This document shows positions 44,372 through 54,387 of a stretch of 64,000 bases of DNA, in pieces. The notes beneath the pieces were generated by a model. It had not been told where the DNA came from. It searched no databases and saw only the letters and a program-made list of their open reading frames with translations. Within the stretch, counting starts at the first letter, position 1. Every line of letters begins with the position of its first letter. Source of the DNA: Xiheibacterium sp964468635 (GTDB lineage: Bacteria; Myxococcota_A; Polyangia; Nannocystales; Nannocystaceae); NCBI GenBank assembly GCA_964468635.1, contig CAYXVR010000008.1, positions 124,001-188,000 of the forward strand, written 5' to 3'. Both the position numbers and the translations under genes were made by a program.

Positions 44372-46455
44372 CCTGCGCCGAGTCGTTCGTCGAGGCGGCG
44401 GAGCGCCGCGGCGGCCTGCTTGTGGCCGAGCGCGAGCGCCTTGTCGTACGCCGCACGCGCGTCCGTGTAGCGCAGCACCTTGAAGTACGCGTCGCCGAGC
44501 TGCATGCGGTAGTCGGCTCGCTTCGGTGCGAGCGCGACGGCCCGCCTCGCGAACTCGGCCGCCTCCGCGTAGCGACCCTGCTCGAACGCCGCATCGCTGA
44601 GCGCCGACAGTGCCGCGTGGCTGCCTCCGTCGAACGAGAGCGCGCGATGCAACGCTTTCTCCGCGGCATCGAAGCGACCCGCGCGCAGGTCCTTGCGAGC
44701 CTCCTGCACGAGCGCCTTCGCGGCCGCGGGCGAGCGCGTGGGCGCGGGCGCGGCGGTCGGCGTCGTCGACGTGGGCGCGGGCGCGGGCGCGGCGGTCGGG
44801 GCCGGTGTCGCGCTCGTGCTCGGCTTCTTCGCCGGCTTCGATCGGGTGCCGCCGAGGCGCTGCAATCGCTCCGTGGTGGACGCGGCGAGCGAGTCGGCGC
44901 GCCGCTCCACGACGTTGCCGAGCTTCTCCTCACGCACGTCGGCATCGGGCTCGGCGAGTGCGACGAGTGCATCGGCGACGCCGAGCTCGGCCGGCGTGAA
45001 ATCGTGGGCGAGCGCGCGCTGCCGCAACAGCGCGAGCTCGCCGGTCGTGACCGCCGCGCGCTCGCGCGCGTGGGCGTGATCCGGATCGAACAGCAGCGCC
45101 GCCGCGTAGAAGTCCATCGCGAACGGTCGCGCGTCGGGGCGCGCCCAGTAGCCGTCACCGAGCTCGACGAGCGCACCGGCGAGCTCGACCCGCAGGAGCG
45201 CGGCGCGCTCGTGGGCGATCTCGGCGCTCGGTCCCGTCATCGCCTCGAGCGCGACGAGCTTCGCGTACGCGGTGTCGGTGTCGGGCGCGTCGGAGGGCGG
45301 ATACACGTAGTGGCCCGCGGCCGCGGCCGCACGCGCCTCACCGACGATGCGTTCGATCGCGCCCGTGTCGACCGCCGACTGGGCGCGCAACGACAGCGTG
45401 ACGCCGGCAGCGGCACCGACGATCACGAGACCGAGCCCGACCAAGCCCCATCGCAGCCGTCGACGCGGCGGCTTCGCGGCGCGCTCGAGCGCATCGATGA
45501 GCGCGTCCATGCTCGCGTGCCGCATCGCGGGATCGACGGTGAGCCCGCGCAGGAGCACGCGCTCCACCTGCACCGGCATCGGCGAGCGCGGGGGCTTGTC
45601 GATCTCGCCCGCGAGCACGCGAGCCCGCAGTGCGACCGAGTCCGCACCATCGAACGGCCGGCGCCCCCACAGCACCTCGAGCGCCGTGACGCAGAACGCC
45701 CACTGATCGGCGCGCGCATCGACGGCGCCGCTCGTCCACTGCTCGGGCGCGAGATAGGCCGGCGTGCCGAGCAGCGTGCCCGACTGCGTGAGCTGCATGT
45801 CGAGCGCGCTCGTGGACGGATCGACCGGATCTCCTCCGGTGGTGGCACCGCGTGCGAGACCGAAGTCGAGCACGCGAGCGCGTCCGTCGTGTCCGACGAT
45901 CACGTTCGCGGGCTTGAAGTCGCGGTGCACGATGCCGGCACGATGCGCGGCCGCGAGCCCGCGCGCCGCGTCGAGCAACGGCCGCACGGCCTCGCGCCAC
46001 TCGTGGGGACGTCGCGCCCACTCCGACAGCGTCAGGCCCTCGACCAGCTCCATCGCGATGAAGAGCCGATCGTCGTGCTCACCGACCTCGTGCACGGTGA
46101 CGACGTGCGGGTGTGACAGCCGCGCGAGCGCCTGGGCCTCGCGCAGCACTCGCTGGCCGTCGCGCGCGACTTCGTGCCGGCGGTGCACGAGCTTGATCGC
46201 GACGCGACGGTCGAGCTGGGGGTCGTAGGCGGCGTAGACGATGCCCAGCCCGCCGGCGCCGATCTTGTTGAGCACGACGAAGCGGCCGATCTGCGGCGCA
46301 GGCGGCAGCTCGCCGAACAGGCGCTCTTCCACGCGTGCTTCCGCGGCGCGATCGCCCAACGGATCACGGGCACCCACGTGCGCGCGCGTGACGGATTCCT
46401 CGTGCGCGCGCGCGCCCACGCGTGCAGTCACGCTGTCGTCGTGCAGCGTGGTCAC
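44368..46455 (-). CDS. Membrane Ser/Thr kinase with periplasmic TPR region
   Basis: A 695-residue kinase starting at GTG 46455. The catalytic domain (about 56-320) is complete: KIGAGGLGIVYAA (64-76), K88, HRDFKPANV (177-185), DFGLAR (197-202), GTPAYLAPEQW. A membrane helix follows (about 350-372, WGLVGLGLVIVGAAAGVTLS), then a helical region and a C-terminal set of TPR units after a Pro/Ala linker (DLRAGRFDAAEKALHRALSF, SDAAFEQGRYAEAAEFARRA). The arrangement fits receptor-like kinases. It is divergent from an ECF sigma gene with only 25 bp between the start codons, so the two are likely co-regulated. Confidence 0.9.
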   Translation of the reverse strand: MTTLHDDSVTARVGARAHEESVTRAHVGARDPLGDRAAEARVEERLFGELPPAPQIGRFVVLNKIGAGGLGIVYAAYDPQLDRRVAIKLVHRRHEVARDGQRVLREAQALARLSHPHVVTVHEVGEHDDRLFIAMELVEGLTLSEWARRPHEWREAVRPLLDAARGLAAAHRAGIVHRDFKPANVIVGHDGRARVLDFGLARGATTGGDPVDPSTSALDMQLTQSGTLLGTPAYLAPEQWTSGAVDARADQWAFCVTALEVLWGRRPFDGADSVALRARVLAGEIDKPPRSPMPVQVERVLLRGLTVDPAMRHASMDALIDALERAAKPPRRRLRWGLVGLGLVIVGAAAGVTLSLRAQSAVDTGAIERIVGEARAAAAAGHYVYPPSDAPDTDTAYAKLVALEAMTGPSAEIAHERAALLRVELAGALVELGDGYWARPDARPFAMDFYAAALLFDPDHAHARERAAVTTGELALLRQRALAHDFTPAELGVADALVALAEPDADVREEKLGNVVERRADSLAASTTERLQRLGGTRSKPAKKPSTSATPAPTAAPAPAPTSTTPTAAPAPTRSPAAAKALVQEARKDLRAGRFDAAEKALHRALSFDGGSHAALSALSDAAFEQGRYAEAAEFARRAVALAPKRADYRMQLGDAYFKVLRYTDARAAYDKALALGHKQAAAALRRLDERLGAG

Positions 46456-46480
46456 GCTCGCATGATACCATCCCGTCCCG

Positions 46481-47074
46481 ATGGTGCGCGATGCGGAGCT
46501 CCTGGAGGCCTGGCGTACGGGCGACCGTACCGCCGGCCGCGAGCTGTTCTCGCGCCATGCGGGCTCGGTGACGCGGTTCTTCCGCAACAAGATCGACGGC
46601 GACGTCGACGATCTGGTGCAGCGCACGTTCCTCGCGTGCGTCGAGGCCAAGGACCGCGTTCGCGACGGCAGCAGCTTTCGCGCGTACGTGCTGCGGATCG
46701 CCCGCAACGAGCTCTTCAACCACTACGCGGCGCGTCACCGGCAGGCCTCGCGCGTGGACCCGCTCACGACGTCGATCCTCGATCTCGGTGCGTCGCCGAG
46801 CGTGATGGTCGCCGCCGGCGAGCGCGACCGGGCTTTGCTCGCCGGGCTGCGCCGCCTGCCGCTCGATCTGCAGACGGCGCTCGAGCTGCACTACTGGGAG
46901 GAGCTGTCCACGGGCGAGCTCGCCGACGTGCTCGGCATCCCGCAGGGCACCGTGAAGACGCGCCTGTTCCGCGCGCGCGAGCTCCTGCGCGACATCCTGC
47001 GCGATACGGGGGCCCGCGACCCGGATGATTCGGAGCCGCCCGATCCGTCGGGGCCCGCACGTCATCGGCCGTGA
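46481..47074 (+). CDS. ECF sigma factor divergent from the TPR kinase
   Basis: A 197-residue ECF sigma factor: region 2 GRELFSRHAGSVTRFFRNKI, DGDVDDLVQRTFLACVEAKD and SFRAYVLRIARNELFNHYAA; region 4 LPLDLQTALELHYWEELSTG, ELADVLGIPQGTVKTRLFRA. A short disordered Pro/Asp tail follows. No anti-sigma factor is adjacent; instead the divergent neighbour is a transmembrane kinase. Kinase-associated ECF factors without anti-sigma partners are known in Planctomycetes and Myxococcota and are thought to be switched by phosphorylation; whether this pair works so is inference. Confidence 0.9.
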   Translation: MVRDAELLEAWRTGDRTAGRELFSRHAGSVTRFFRNKIDGDVDDLVQRTFLACVEAKDRVRDGSSFRAYVLRIARNELFNHYAARHRQASRVDPLTTSILDLGASPSVMVAAGERDRALLAGLRRLPLDLQTALELHYWEELSTGELADVLGIPQGTVKTRLFRARELLRDILRDTGARDPDDSEPPDPSGPARHRP

Positions 47075-47212
47075 ACCGATCGAGGGGGTCGCTTGTCTCT
47101 CCTCTGCGAGAGGACCGGCGACGGGTAGGTGCTTCGCAGCCCGCAGGCCCTCGTGCGTCTTCGTCACGGGATCGCGCGCGAGCGCCCAATGGTCAGTGGA
47201 GGACGACGACCG

Positions 47213-47449
47213 ATGTCGAGCTCGACGGAGTACGCGTACGCACGACTGGAGGCGATCGTGCACGAGCAGGAGGCTGCGCGAGCCCGACTCGAGACGCTCG
47301 CGTGCGACGATTCGGCGCAGCGCGCCCACGTGTTGGCGACGATCGCATCGCTCGACCGCGAGTACGAACAGCTGTACCTCGCGCTCGATGCCTACGCAGA
47401 CGTGGAATCACGGCTCGGAGCCCTGATTGCAGCGATGCCCGGCGCGTAA
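47213..47449 (+). CDS. Small coiled-coil protein (78 aa)
   Basis: A 78-residue helical protein (SSSTEYAYARLEAIVHEQEA, TIASLDREYEQLYLALDAYA) with a heptad-like pattern and no signal peptide. AGGA lies upstream of the ATG at 47213; in-frame upstream starts give Arg-rich, non-protein-like sequence. It follows the ECF gene by about 140 bp and could be a regulator or partner of it, which is a guess from position. Confidence 0.5.
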   Translation: MSSSTEYAYARLEAIVHEQEAARARLETLACDDSAQRAHVLATIASLDREYEQLYLALDAYADVESRLGALIAAMPGA

Positions 47450-47506
47450 GCGAGTGCACTGCATCGTCACGCTCGCGTGACGACGACTCCCGCTATCCTC
47501 GTCGGC

Positions 47507-48586
47507 ATGGTGAGGCTCACGACTGCAGGGGTGTTGTCGTTCGCGCTGATCGGCTGCGGCGGCGGTGGTGGTGGTGACGGCGGCAGCGAGTCGTCGCCCA
47601 CGTCCGCGGCGACGACGTCCGTGAGCGCCGACGACGGCGCGACCATGACGGCGAGCAACACGGCGAGTGCGACCGACCCCACCGCGACCGATCCCAGCGC
47701 GACCGCGGGCTCGAGCGAAGGCCCCACCGACGCGAGCGCGAGCGCCGACTCGAGCGGCTCGGGCGGATCGACCACGGGCGCGGAGGTGCAGTCGATGCTG
47801 CTCGCGGCGATCGGCGACTTCGGCAACGACAGCGACGAGGAGGCCGCGGTCGCGGCACTCGTGGCGAGCTGGAACCCCGACCACGTCATCACGCTGGGCG
47901 ACAACAACTACCCCGACGGCGAGGCGGAGACGATCGACGATCACATCGGCCAGTACTACTACCCGTACATCGGCAACTACGTCGGCGGCTACGGCAAGGG
48001 CTCGCCCGAGAATCGCTTCTGGCCGTCGCCGGGCAACCACGACTGGAACACCGACACGCTCGATCCGTACCTCGGGTACTTCACGTTGCCGGGCAACGAG
48101 CGCTACTACGAGATGGATCTCGGGCTCGTGCACCTGTTCGCGGTCGACAGCGATCCGCACGAGCCCGATGGCATCGAGGCGGACAGCGTGCAGGCGCAGT
48201 GGCTGCAGGGTGCGCTCGCAGCATCCACCGCGTGTTGGAAGCTCGTCTACTTCCACCACGCGGCCTACTCGTCGGCGGAGCACGGCTCGAACGAGGACCT
48301 GCAGTGGCCGTACGAGGAGTGGGGCGCCGACGCGGTGCTCGCGGGGCACGACCACAGCTACGAGCGCGCGGCGGTCGGAGGCATCCCGTACTTCGTGAAC
48401 GGCCTCGGCGGCGCTGGCACCTATGACTTCCCCGAGGTGATCGACGAGTCCGTGGTGCGCTACAACGAGAACCACGGCGCGATGACGATCGCGATCTCGA
48501 CGACCGACATCACCTTCGAGTTCGTGAACGTCGACGGCGAAGTGATCGACACCCACACCATCCAGAAGAACTGCGCCGCCCGTTAA
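47507..48586 (+). CDS. Purple-acid-phosphatase-like metallophosphatase lipoprotein
   Basis: A 359-residue lipoprotein: leader ending ALIGC (about Cys17), Gly run, Ser/Thr/Ala stalk (to about 97), then a calcineurin-like phosphoesterase domain with the dimetal ligands AAIGDFGNDS, LGDNNYPDG, SPGNHDWN, YFHHAAYSSAEHG and GHDHSYER in proper order. The final motifs resemble purple acid phosphatase and other metallophosphatases that act on phosphomonoesters outside the cell. The start at 47507 is the first that gives a leader. Its stop overlaps the convergent aspS stop by a few bases. Confidence 0.92.
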   Translation: MVRLTTAGVLSFALIGCGGGGGGDGGSESSPTSAATTSVSADDGATMTASNTASATDPTATDPSATAGSSEGPTDASASADSSGSGGSTTGAEVQSMLLAAIGDFGNDSDEEAAVAALVASWNPDHVITLGDNNYPDGEAETIDDHIGQYYYPYIGNYVGGYGKGSPENRFWPSPGNHDWNTDTLDPYLGYFTLPGNERYYEMDLGLVHLFAVDSDPHEPDGIEADSVQAQWLQGALAASTACWKLVYFHHAAYSSAEHGSNEDLQWPYEEWGADAVLAGHDHSYERAAVGGIPYFVNGLGGAGTYDFPEVIDESVVRYNENHGAMTIAISTTDITFEFVNVDGEVIDTHTIQKNCAAR

Positions 48587-49887
48587 GGCTCGCACCTCGT
48601 CCGGTCGCGGGGGAACAGCGCCGTGAGACGCACGTTCGGCAGCTCGAGCAGGCGCGCGAGCAGCCGCTCGAGCCCGATCGCGAACCCGCCGTGCGGCGGC
48701 ATGCCGAAGCGGAACGCCTCGAGATAGCCGGCGAACGACGCGAGCGCGATGCCGGCCGACTGCATCGCCGCGACGAGCGCGTCGTGACGATGCAGCCGTT
48801 GCCCGCCGGTGACGAGCTCGGTGCCGCGGAACAGGAGGTCGAACGAGCTCGACACGTGCGGGCGCGCGGGATCGGGGTGTGTGTAGAACGGCCGCTTCGC
48901 GAGCGGATAGCCCGTGACGACGAGGAACGCGCTGCCGTGCTCGCGCAGCGCCCACTCGCCGAGCCACTGCTCGTGCGCGGGGGCGAGGTCGGGCTCGCCG
49001 ACGACGTGCTCGCCCGTGGCCTGCTCGATCCTCCGCTGCGCCTCCTCGAAGTCGATCGAGGGCAGCACGGGCGGGACCTCGGGCAGCGCGGCACCGAGTC
49101 GTTCGAGCGCGGGCGCGTGGCGCTCCCGCAGCTCCTGCATGATCCCCGCGAGCGTCTCGCGCAGCACGACGACGATGTCGTTCATCCCGTCGATGAACCC
49201 GAGCTCGACGTCCATGCTCACGTACTCGGCGAGATGTCGCACGGTGGCGTGCGGCTCGGCGCGGAACACCGGGCCGATCTCGAACACGCGCTCGAACACG
49301 CCGACCATGATCTGCTTGTAGAGCTGCGGGCTCTGGGCGAGGTACGCGGGCGTGCCGAACCAGTCGAGCGCGAACACGTTCGCGCCGCTCTCGCTCGCGG
49401 AGCGGATCGCCTTCGGCGTCTGCACCTCGGTGAAGCCGAGCGCACCGAGTGCCCGACGGAAGCCCGCCATCGCGCCGGCCGACAGCTCGAACACGGCGCG
49501 CCGACTCGGGTCGCGCAGCGTCGTGGGCGCGTGATCGAGCAGCGCGGGCAGCTTCGCGCTCGCGAGTGCGCGTCCGAGCGGCACGGGCAACGGCTCGCCG
49601 ACGGCGACCATGACCTCGATCGTCGGCGTGACGATCTCGAAGCCACCGGGCGCGCGGGCATTCGCTGCGACCTCGCCGATGATCTCCAGGATCGACTCGG
49701 GCCCCGCGTGCGCGCGGGCGATGGGCTCGAACGCCGCGGCGTCGGCGGTGACCTGCACCGTGCCCCACCCGTCGCGCAGGACGACGAACGTGATGCCGCC
49801 GAGCTTGCGGCGACTGGACAACCAACCTCGGAGTCGGATGCGTGATCCGACGTGCTGCGACACCTCGCAGCTGCGTACGCGTTGCAT
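48583..49887 (-). CDS. aspS: Aspartyl-tRNA synthetase, archaeal-type (short form)
   Basis: A 434-residue class II synthetase. An N-terminal OB-fold anticodon domain (GSRIRLRGWLSSRRKLGGIT) is followed by the catalytic core: QSPQLYKQIMV, motif 2 FRAEPHATVRHLAEYVSMDV, YPLAKRPFY, and motif 3 GGFAIGLERLLARLL, ending FPRDRTRCEP. The size (about 430) and the absence of the GAD insertion found in bacterial AspRS (about 590) place it with archaeal-type AspRS2/non-discriminating forms. AsnRS is less likely because the end motif is PRDxxR. A non-discriminating enzyme would need Asp-tRNA(Asn) amidation by GatCAB; a second, bacterial-type aspS may exist outside the window. Confidence 0.87.
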   Translation of the reverse strand: MQRVRSCEVSQHVGSRIRLRGWLSSRRKLGGITFVVLRDGWGTVQVTADAAAFEPIARAHAGPESILEIIGEVAANARAPGGFEIVTPTIEVMVAVGEPLPVPLGRALASAKLPALLDHAPTTLRDPSRRAVFELSAGAMAGFRRALGALGFTEVQTPKAIRSASESGANVFALDWFGTPAYLAQSPQLYKQIMVGVFERVFEIGPVFRAEPHATVRHLAEYVSMDVELGFIDGMNDIVVVLRETLAGIMQELRERHAPALERLGAALPEVPPVLPSIDFEEAQRRIEQATGEHVVGEPDLAPAHEQWLGEWALREHGSAFLVVTGYPLAKRPFYTHPDPARPHVSSSFDLLFRGTELVTGGQRLHRHDALVAAMQSAGIALASFAGYLEAFRFGMPPHGGFAIGLERLLARLLELPNVRLTALFPRDRTRCEP

Positions 49888-50110
49888 GACGAGCGCTCCC
49901 CGGATCCGCGGCGAAAGGCGGGGGAAGGGGGGCGCCGGCGCGGATCTCCGAGCTCTCGGCTCGTGTTAGGCGGCGCGCCCCTTCCGATCGTGGCTGGTAT
50001 CGTCGGGATCCATCGCGGTCTCCTCGGGGCTGCCTCGTTTCATCCTACTGGAATCGCCGCACGCCGCAACGCACGTCGACGTGAGGTCCGCCGCGTTGTC
50101 GCGCTCGCGC

Positions 50111-50542
50111 TCAGTCGACGTCGACCGTGCCGTAGTCGGGTTGCAGCGACGTCGAGCCCGGATCGGTGTCGCCCGTGTCGGTGCCGCCCGTGTCGGTGCC
50201 GCCCGTGTCGCCACCGCTCGTGTCGGCGGCTGTCGTGTCGTCGGTCTGCGGCACGCCGTACTCCGGCTCGAAGCTGTCGCTGCTGTCGGTCGACGTCGCG
50301 GAGTCCGTGTCCGTCGCGGACACCGACTCGGTCTGAGGCACGCCGTACTCCGGCTCCAGCGACGTGTTCGTCGAGCCGTCGTCGCCACCGCACGCCGCGA
50401 TCGCGAGCCCCATCAGCACCGCAGCGGGCGAGCGTGCAACGACGCCCTGCGCGTCGCGCAGGGCCGCATCGCAGTGAGGACAGCGCGGTTCGTCGACGCG
50501 GACGTGCACACCACACGCAGGACAAGCGACGAGTCGAGGCAT
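50111..50542 (-). CDS. Zinc-ribbon protein with lipobox-like segment and EYGVPQT repeats
   Basis: A 143-residue protein. It opens with a zinc ribbon (CPACG at 7-11, CPHC at 21-24), followed by a hydrophobic stretch ending in a lipobox-like Cys (AAVLMGLAIAACGG, about Cys51). A Ser/Thr/Asp/Gly-rich region follows with near-identical units LEPEYGVPQT and FEPEYGVPQT plus LQPDYGTV, and TGGTDTGGTDTGDTD. The combination is odd: a ribbon folds in the cytoplasm and the rest would be outside. An alternative lipoprotein start inside the gene cannot be excluded. The 49888-50110 gap contains no gene that I can support. Confidence 0.65.
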   Translation of the reverse strand: MPRLVACPACGVHVRVDEPRCPHCDAALRDAQGVVARSPAAVLMGLAIAACGGDDGSTNTSLEPEYGVPQTESVSATDTDSATSTDSSDSFEPEYGVPQTDDTTAADTSGGDTGGTDTGGTDTGDTDPGSTSLQPDYGTVDVD

Positions 50543-50593
50543 GCTCCAACGGTCGCCGGATCGGCGCGCGGCGTCAACTGTACGATCGGCGGA

Positions 50594-52261
50594 TCAGGAG
50601 AACGGCTGTGCGCGCGCCACGATGTCCGCGGTCGGCACGTCGACGGGCAGGGTGCCGTAGATCGCCGGCGGTGCGTCGCCGAGCCGCGTGCGGCAGAACG
50701 CATCCGCGATCGCCGGGTGCCCGTGTCGCACCAACAAGGCGCCCTGAAGAGCGAGCGCGAAGCACTGCACGATCTCGCGCGCACGCGTCTCGTGATCGGT
50801 GCCGCGCAAGAGCGTCTCGATGCGCGACAGCATCGCCGCGATCTCGCGCCGCTCCTTCGCCGCAGGGGCGATCTCCGCGAGCACGAGCTGCAGCGCATCG
50901 GGCTCGCGCTGCAGCGTGCGCAGTACATCGAGGCAGATCACGTTGCCCGACCCCTCCCAGATCCCGTTCAGCGGTGCCTCGCGGTACAGCCGCGGCATCG
51001 GCCCTTCCTCGATGTAGCCGGCGCCGCCATGGCACTCGAGCGCCTCGACCACCAAGCCGGGCGCGCGCTTGTTCGTCCAGTACTTCGCCGCTGCCGTGGC
51101 GAGTCGCGCGAACGATCGCGCCGCTGCATCGCCGCGCGAGCCCTCGTCGAACGCGCGAGCGATCCGCATCACGAGGATCGTCGCCGCCTCCACCTCGACC
51201 ACCATGTCGGCCAGCACCGCCCGCATGAGCGGCTGTTCCACCAGCGGCTTGCCGAACGCGCGCCGCTGCGAGCAGTGGTGCACCGCCTGCACGACCGCGT
51301 GCCGCATCATCCCGGCCGGCGCCACCGCGGCGCCGATGCGCGTGTGGTGCACCATCTCGATGATCGTCGCGACCCCGCGCCCTTCTTCGCCGACCATGCG
51401 CGCCCACGTGTCGGCGTACTCGATCTCCGACGACGCATTCGATCGATTGCCGAGCTTGTCCTTGAGCCGCTGGATGAAGAACGGATTGCGCGTGCCGTCG
51501 GGCCGGAAGCGCGGCACGAGGAAGCACGACAGCCCGCGCTCCGCCTGCGCGAGGGTGAGGAAGGCGTCCGACATCGGCGCGCTGCAGAACCACTTGTGAC
51601 CGGTGAGCAGGTACTCCTCGCCCGCGCCACCACGGCCGACGGCCCGCGCGCGCGTCGTGTTCGCACGCACGTCGGAGCCGCCCTGCTTCTCCGTCATCGC
51701 CATGCCGAACGTGACGCCGGCCTTCTCCGCCGCCGGGATGCAGCGCGCGTCGTACTTGCCGGTGAGGATCCGCGGCTCCCACTCGGCCGCGACGTCGGGC
51801 TGCACGCGCAGCGCCGGCACGACCGCGTACGTCATCGCCATCGGGCACAGCACACCCGCTTCGGCCTGCGTGAACATGTACGCCATCGCGGCGTGGGCCA
51901 CGTGCGCGCCGGCCCGCGGCTCGGCCCACGCGATGGTGGGGATGCGCGCCTCGATCGCGAGCTGCATCAGCGAGTGGTACGTCGGATGGAACTCGACCTC
52001 GTCGATGCGCCGCCCGTAGCGATCGAACGTGCGCAGCTCCGGCGTGTGGCGGTTCGACTCGTGTCCCCATGCGAGCACCTCGGCCGAGCCCAGCCGCACA
52101 CCGAGCGGCCCGCAGCGATCGGCGACCCACGCCCCGCCCTCGCGGATCGCCGCCTCGCGCAGCCCCGGATCGCTCGCGAACATGTCGTAGTCCTCGAGCG
52201 CGCGAGGCACGTTCTCGACGTCGTGGGTCGGCAGGTGCTGGATCGGATCGCGGGCGGACAT
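50594..52261 (-). CDS. AidB-like acyl-CoA dehydrogenase
   Basis: A 555-residue acyl-CoA dehydrogenase-fold protein of AidB-like size and layout. Features are TKYMFTQAEAG-like N-terminal helix region, CPMAMTYAVVPALR, the FAD-contacting MAMTEKQGGSDVRANTTRA, TGHKWFCSAPMSDAF, the C-terminal AFGKPLVEQPLM and the AidB-type ending with ECHGGAGYIEEGPMPRLYRE, APLNGIWEGSGNVICLDVLR. Family members bind FAD; AidB is linked to alkylation damage response, while near relatives act on isovaleryl or similar CoA esters. The real substrate is open. ATG 52261 is the natural start. Confidence 0.87.
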   Translation of the reverse strand: MSARDPIQHLPTHDVENVPRALEDYDMFASDPGLREAAIREGGAWVADRCGPLGVRLGSAEVLAWGHESNRHTPELRTFDRYGRRIDEVEFHPTYHSLMQLAIEARIPTIAWAEPRAGAHVAHAAMAYMFTQAEAGVLCPMAMTYAVVPALRVQPDVAAEWEPRILTGKYDARCIPAAEKAGVTFGMAMTEKQGGSDVRANTTRARAVGRGGAGEEYLLTGHKWFCSAPMSDAFLTLAQAERGLSCFLVPRFRPDGTRNPFFIQRLKDKLGNRSNASSEIEYADTWARMVGEEGRGVATIIEMVHHTRIGAAVAPAGMMRHAVVQAVHHCSQRRAFGKPLVEQPLMRAVLADMVVEVEAATILVMRIARAFDEGSRGDAAARSFARLATAAAKYWTNKRAPGLVVEALECHGGAGYIEEGPMPRLYREAPLNGIWEGSGNVICLDVLRTLQREPDALQLVLAEIAPAAKERREIAAMLSRIETLLRGTDHETRAREIVQCFALALQGALLVRHGHPAIADAFCRTRLGDAPPAIYGTLPVDVPTADIVARAQPFS

Positions 52262-52273
52262 CTGCCGACGATA

Positions 52274-53212
<939 letters not shown>

Positions 53213-53335
53213 GGCGGCATCATACTCGGCGGCGCCCGATCGCGCGCCGAGGGACGGAAGTCGCCCCGGAACGCGAGTCGTCGGAACCCGGACGGTTGCG
53301 CGCCCGTGGGACGGGGCGTGGGTCGCCCCGAGCAC

Positions 53336-54340
53336 ATGCCCAGCGCGATCACGGATTCGCGCGGACCCGGCCAAGGACCGGGCCGGGCCGCCGTCTTGCC
53401 CACCGTCGAACAGGTCTACCGGAGCCATGCGGGCGTGGTCCGCCGCGCCCTGCGATCGTTCGGCGTCGCTCCGGCGGCGCTCGACGATGCCGTGCAGGAC
53501 GTGTTCGTCGTGCTCGTGCGTCGGTCGGCCGACTTCGATGCGGCCCGCAGCTGGTCCAACTGGTTGTGGGGCATCGCGCGTCGCGTCGCCCGCGGTTATC
53601 GACGGGGCGAGGGGCGACGCGATCGATTGCACGCGGTGCTGCGCCGCTCGCAGGTGGGCACGACCCCCGACGACGAGCTCGCGCGCCGCCGTGCGCTCGA
53701 ATTCCTCGAGGGCTTCCTCGCCGGATTGACGCCCGCGCTGTTCGACGCGTTCGTGCTCGCCGAGCTCGAGGGCTTCACGGCGCCGGAGATCGCGGCGCAG
53801 ACCGGCGCGAACCTCAACACGGTGTACGCCCGCATCCGGGCCGTGCGACAGCGCTTCGATCAGGCGATCGCCGAGGCGACCATGCCCACGCGCGAGACGG
53901 GCGCGTGGTGGACGTTCGGTCTGCCGTGGTGGACACCGGCGGTCACGACGGCAGCCGTCGCCCTCACGCTCGGCTTCGCCGCAGTCGCCCCGCTCACGAC
54001 CCCCACCACCGCGATCGCGAGCGTCGACGCGCCGTGCGACGACGAGCCGACCGCGAGCGGCTCGTACCGGCCGTTCGCACCGGTCGTCGACGAAGCTCGC
54101 GCGCCGGCGATCGATCCTCCCGCGCCGCCGAAGCCGAAGCGCGCGCATGCGCGGCGCACAGCGGGCGTGGTGACCGACGAAACGCCGGCCGTGCACGCCG
54201 TGGCCGACCCGATCCGTGGCGAGCCGTTGCAGCCCGACGGCGAGCACGTGCTCGCGCCGGCACCGACGCCGCGCGGCAGCCTCGTGAAGGTCCGCGGCCA
54301 TTTCCTCCCCGAGCTCGGTGCGATGACGAACGGCGGCTGA
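53336..54340 (+). CDS. ECF sigma factor with C-terminal membrane helix
   Basis: A 334-residue protein: sigma region 2 (about 25-90: VEQVYRSHAGVVRRALRSFG, VAPAALDDAVQDVFVVLVRR, SWSNWLWGIARRVARGYRRG), region 4 (about 115-175: LAGLTPALFDAFVLAELEGF, TAPEIAAQTGANLNTVYARI). A membrane helix (about 200-225, AVTTAAVALTLGFAAVAPL) and a Pro/Ala-rich periplasmic tail follow. This layout repeats that of the sigma protein at 24077-25258, and both are followed by a lipoprotein gene. Anti-sigma-like function may be built into the same chain; that is inference. ATG 53336 follows a good upstream context. Confidence 0.83.
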   Translation: MPSAITDSRGPGQGPGRAAVLPTVEQVYRSHAGVVRRALRSFGVAPAALDDAVQDVFVVLVRRSADFDAARSWSNWLWGIARRVARGYRRGEGRRDRLHAVLRRSQVGTTPDDELARRRALEFLEGFLAGLTPALFDAFVLAELEGFTAPEIAAQTGANLNTVYARIRAVRQRFDQAIAEATMPTRETGAWWTFGLPWWTPAVTTAAVALTLGFAAVAPLTTPTTAIASVDAPCDDEPTASGSYRPFAPVVDEARAPAIDPPAPPKPKRAHARRTAGVVTDETPAVHAVADPIRGEPLQPDGEHVLAPAPTPRGSLVKVRGHFLPELGAMTNGG

Positions 54341-54387
54341 GCGCCGCGGTTAAACCGTTTCGCCCGCGGTGGAACGGTCGGGCTCGA

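Noticed and set aside
49966..50043. Tiny minus-strand frame of 25 codons (MKRGSPEETAMDPDDTSHDR...) with GAGGAG before an internal ATG
   Set aside because: The ribosome-site-like sequence is suggestive, but 25 codons with no similarity or partner gene is too little to call a peptide gene.
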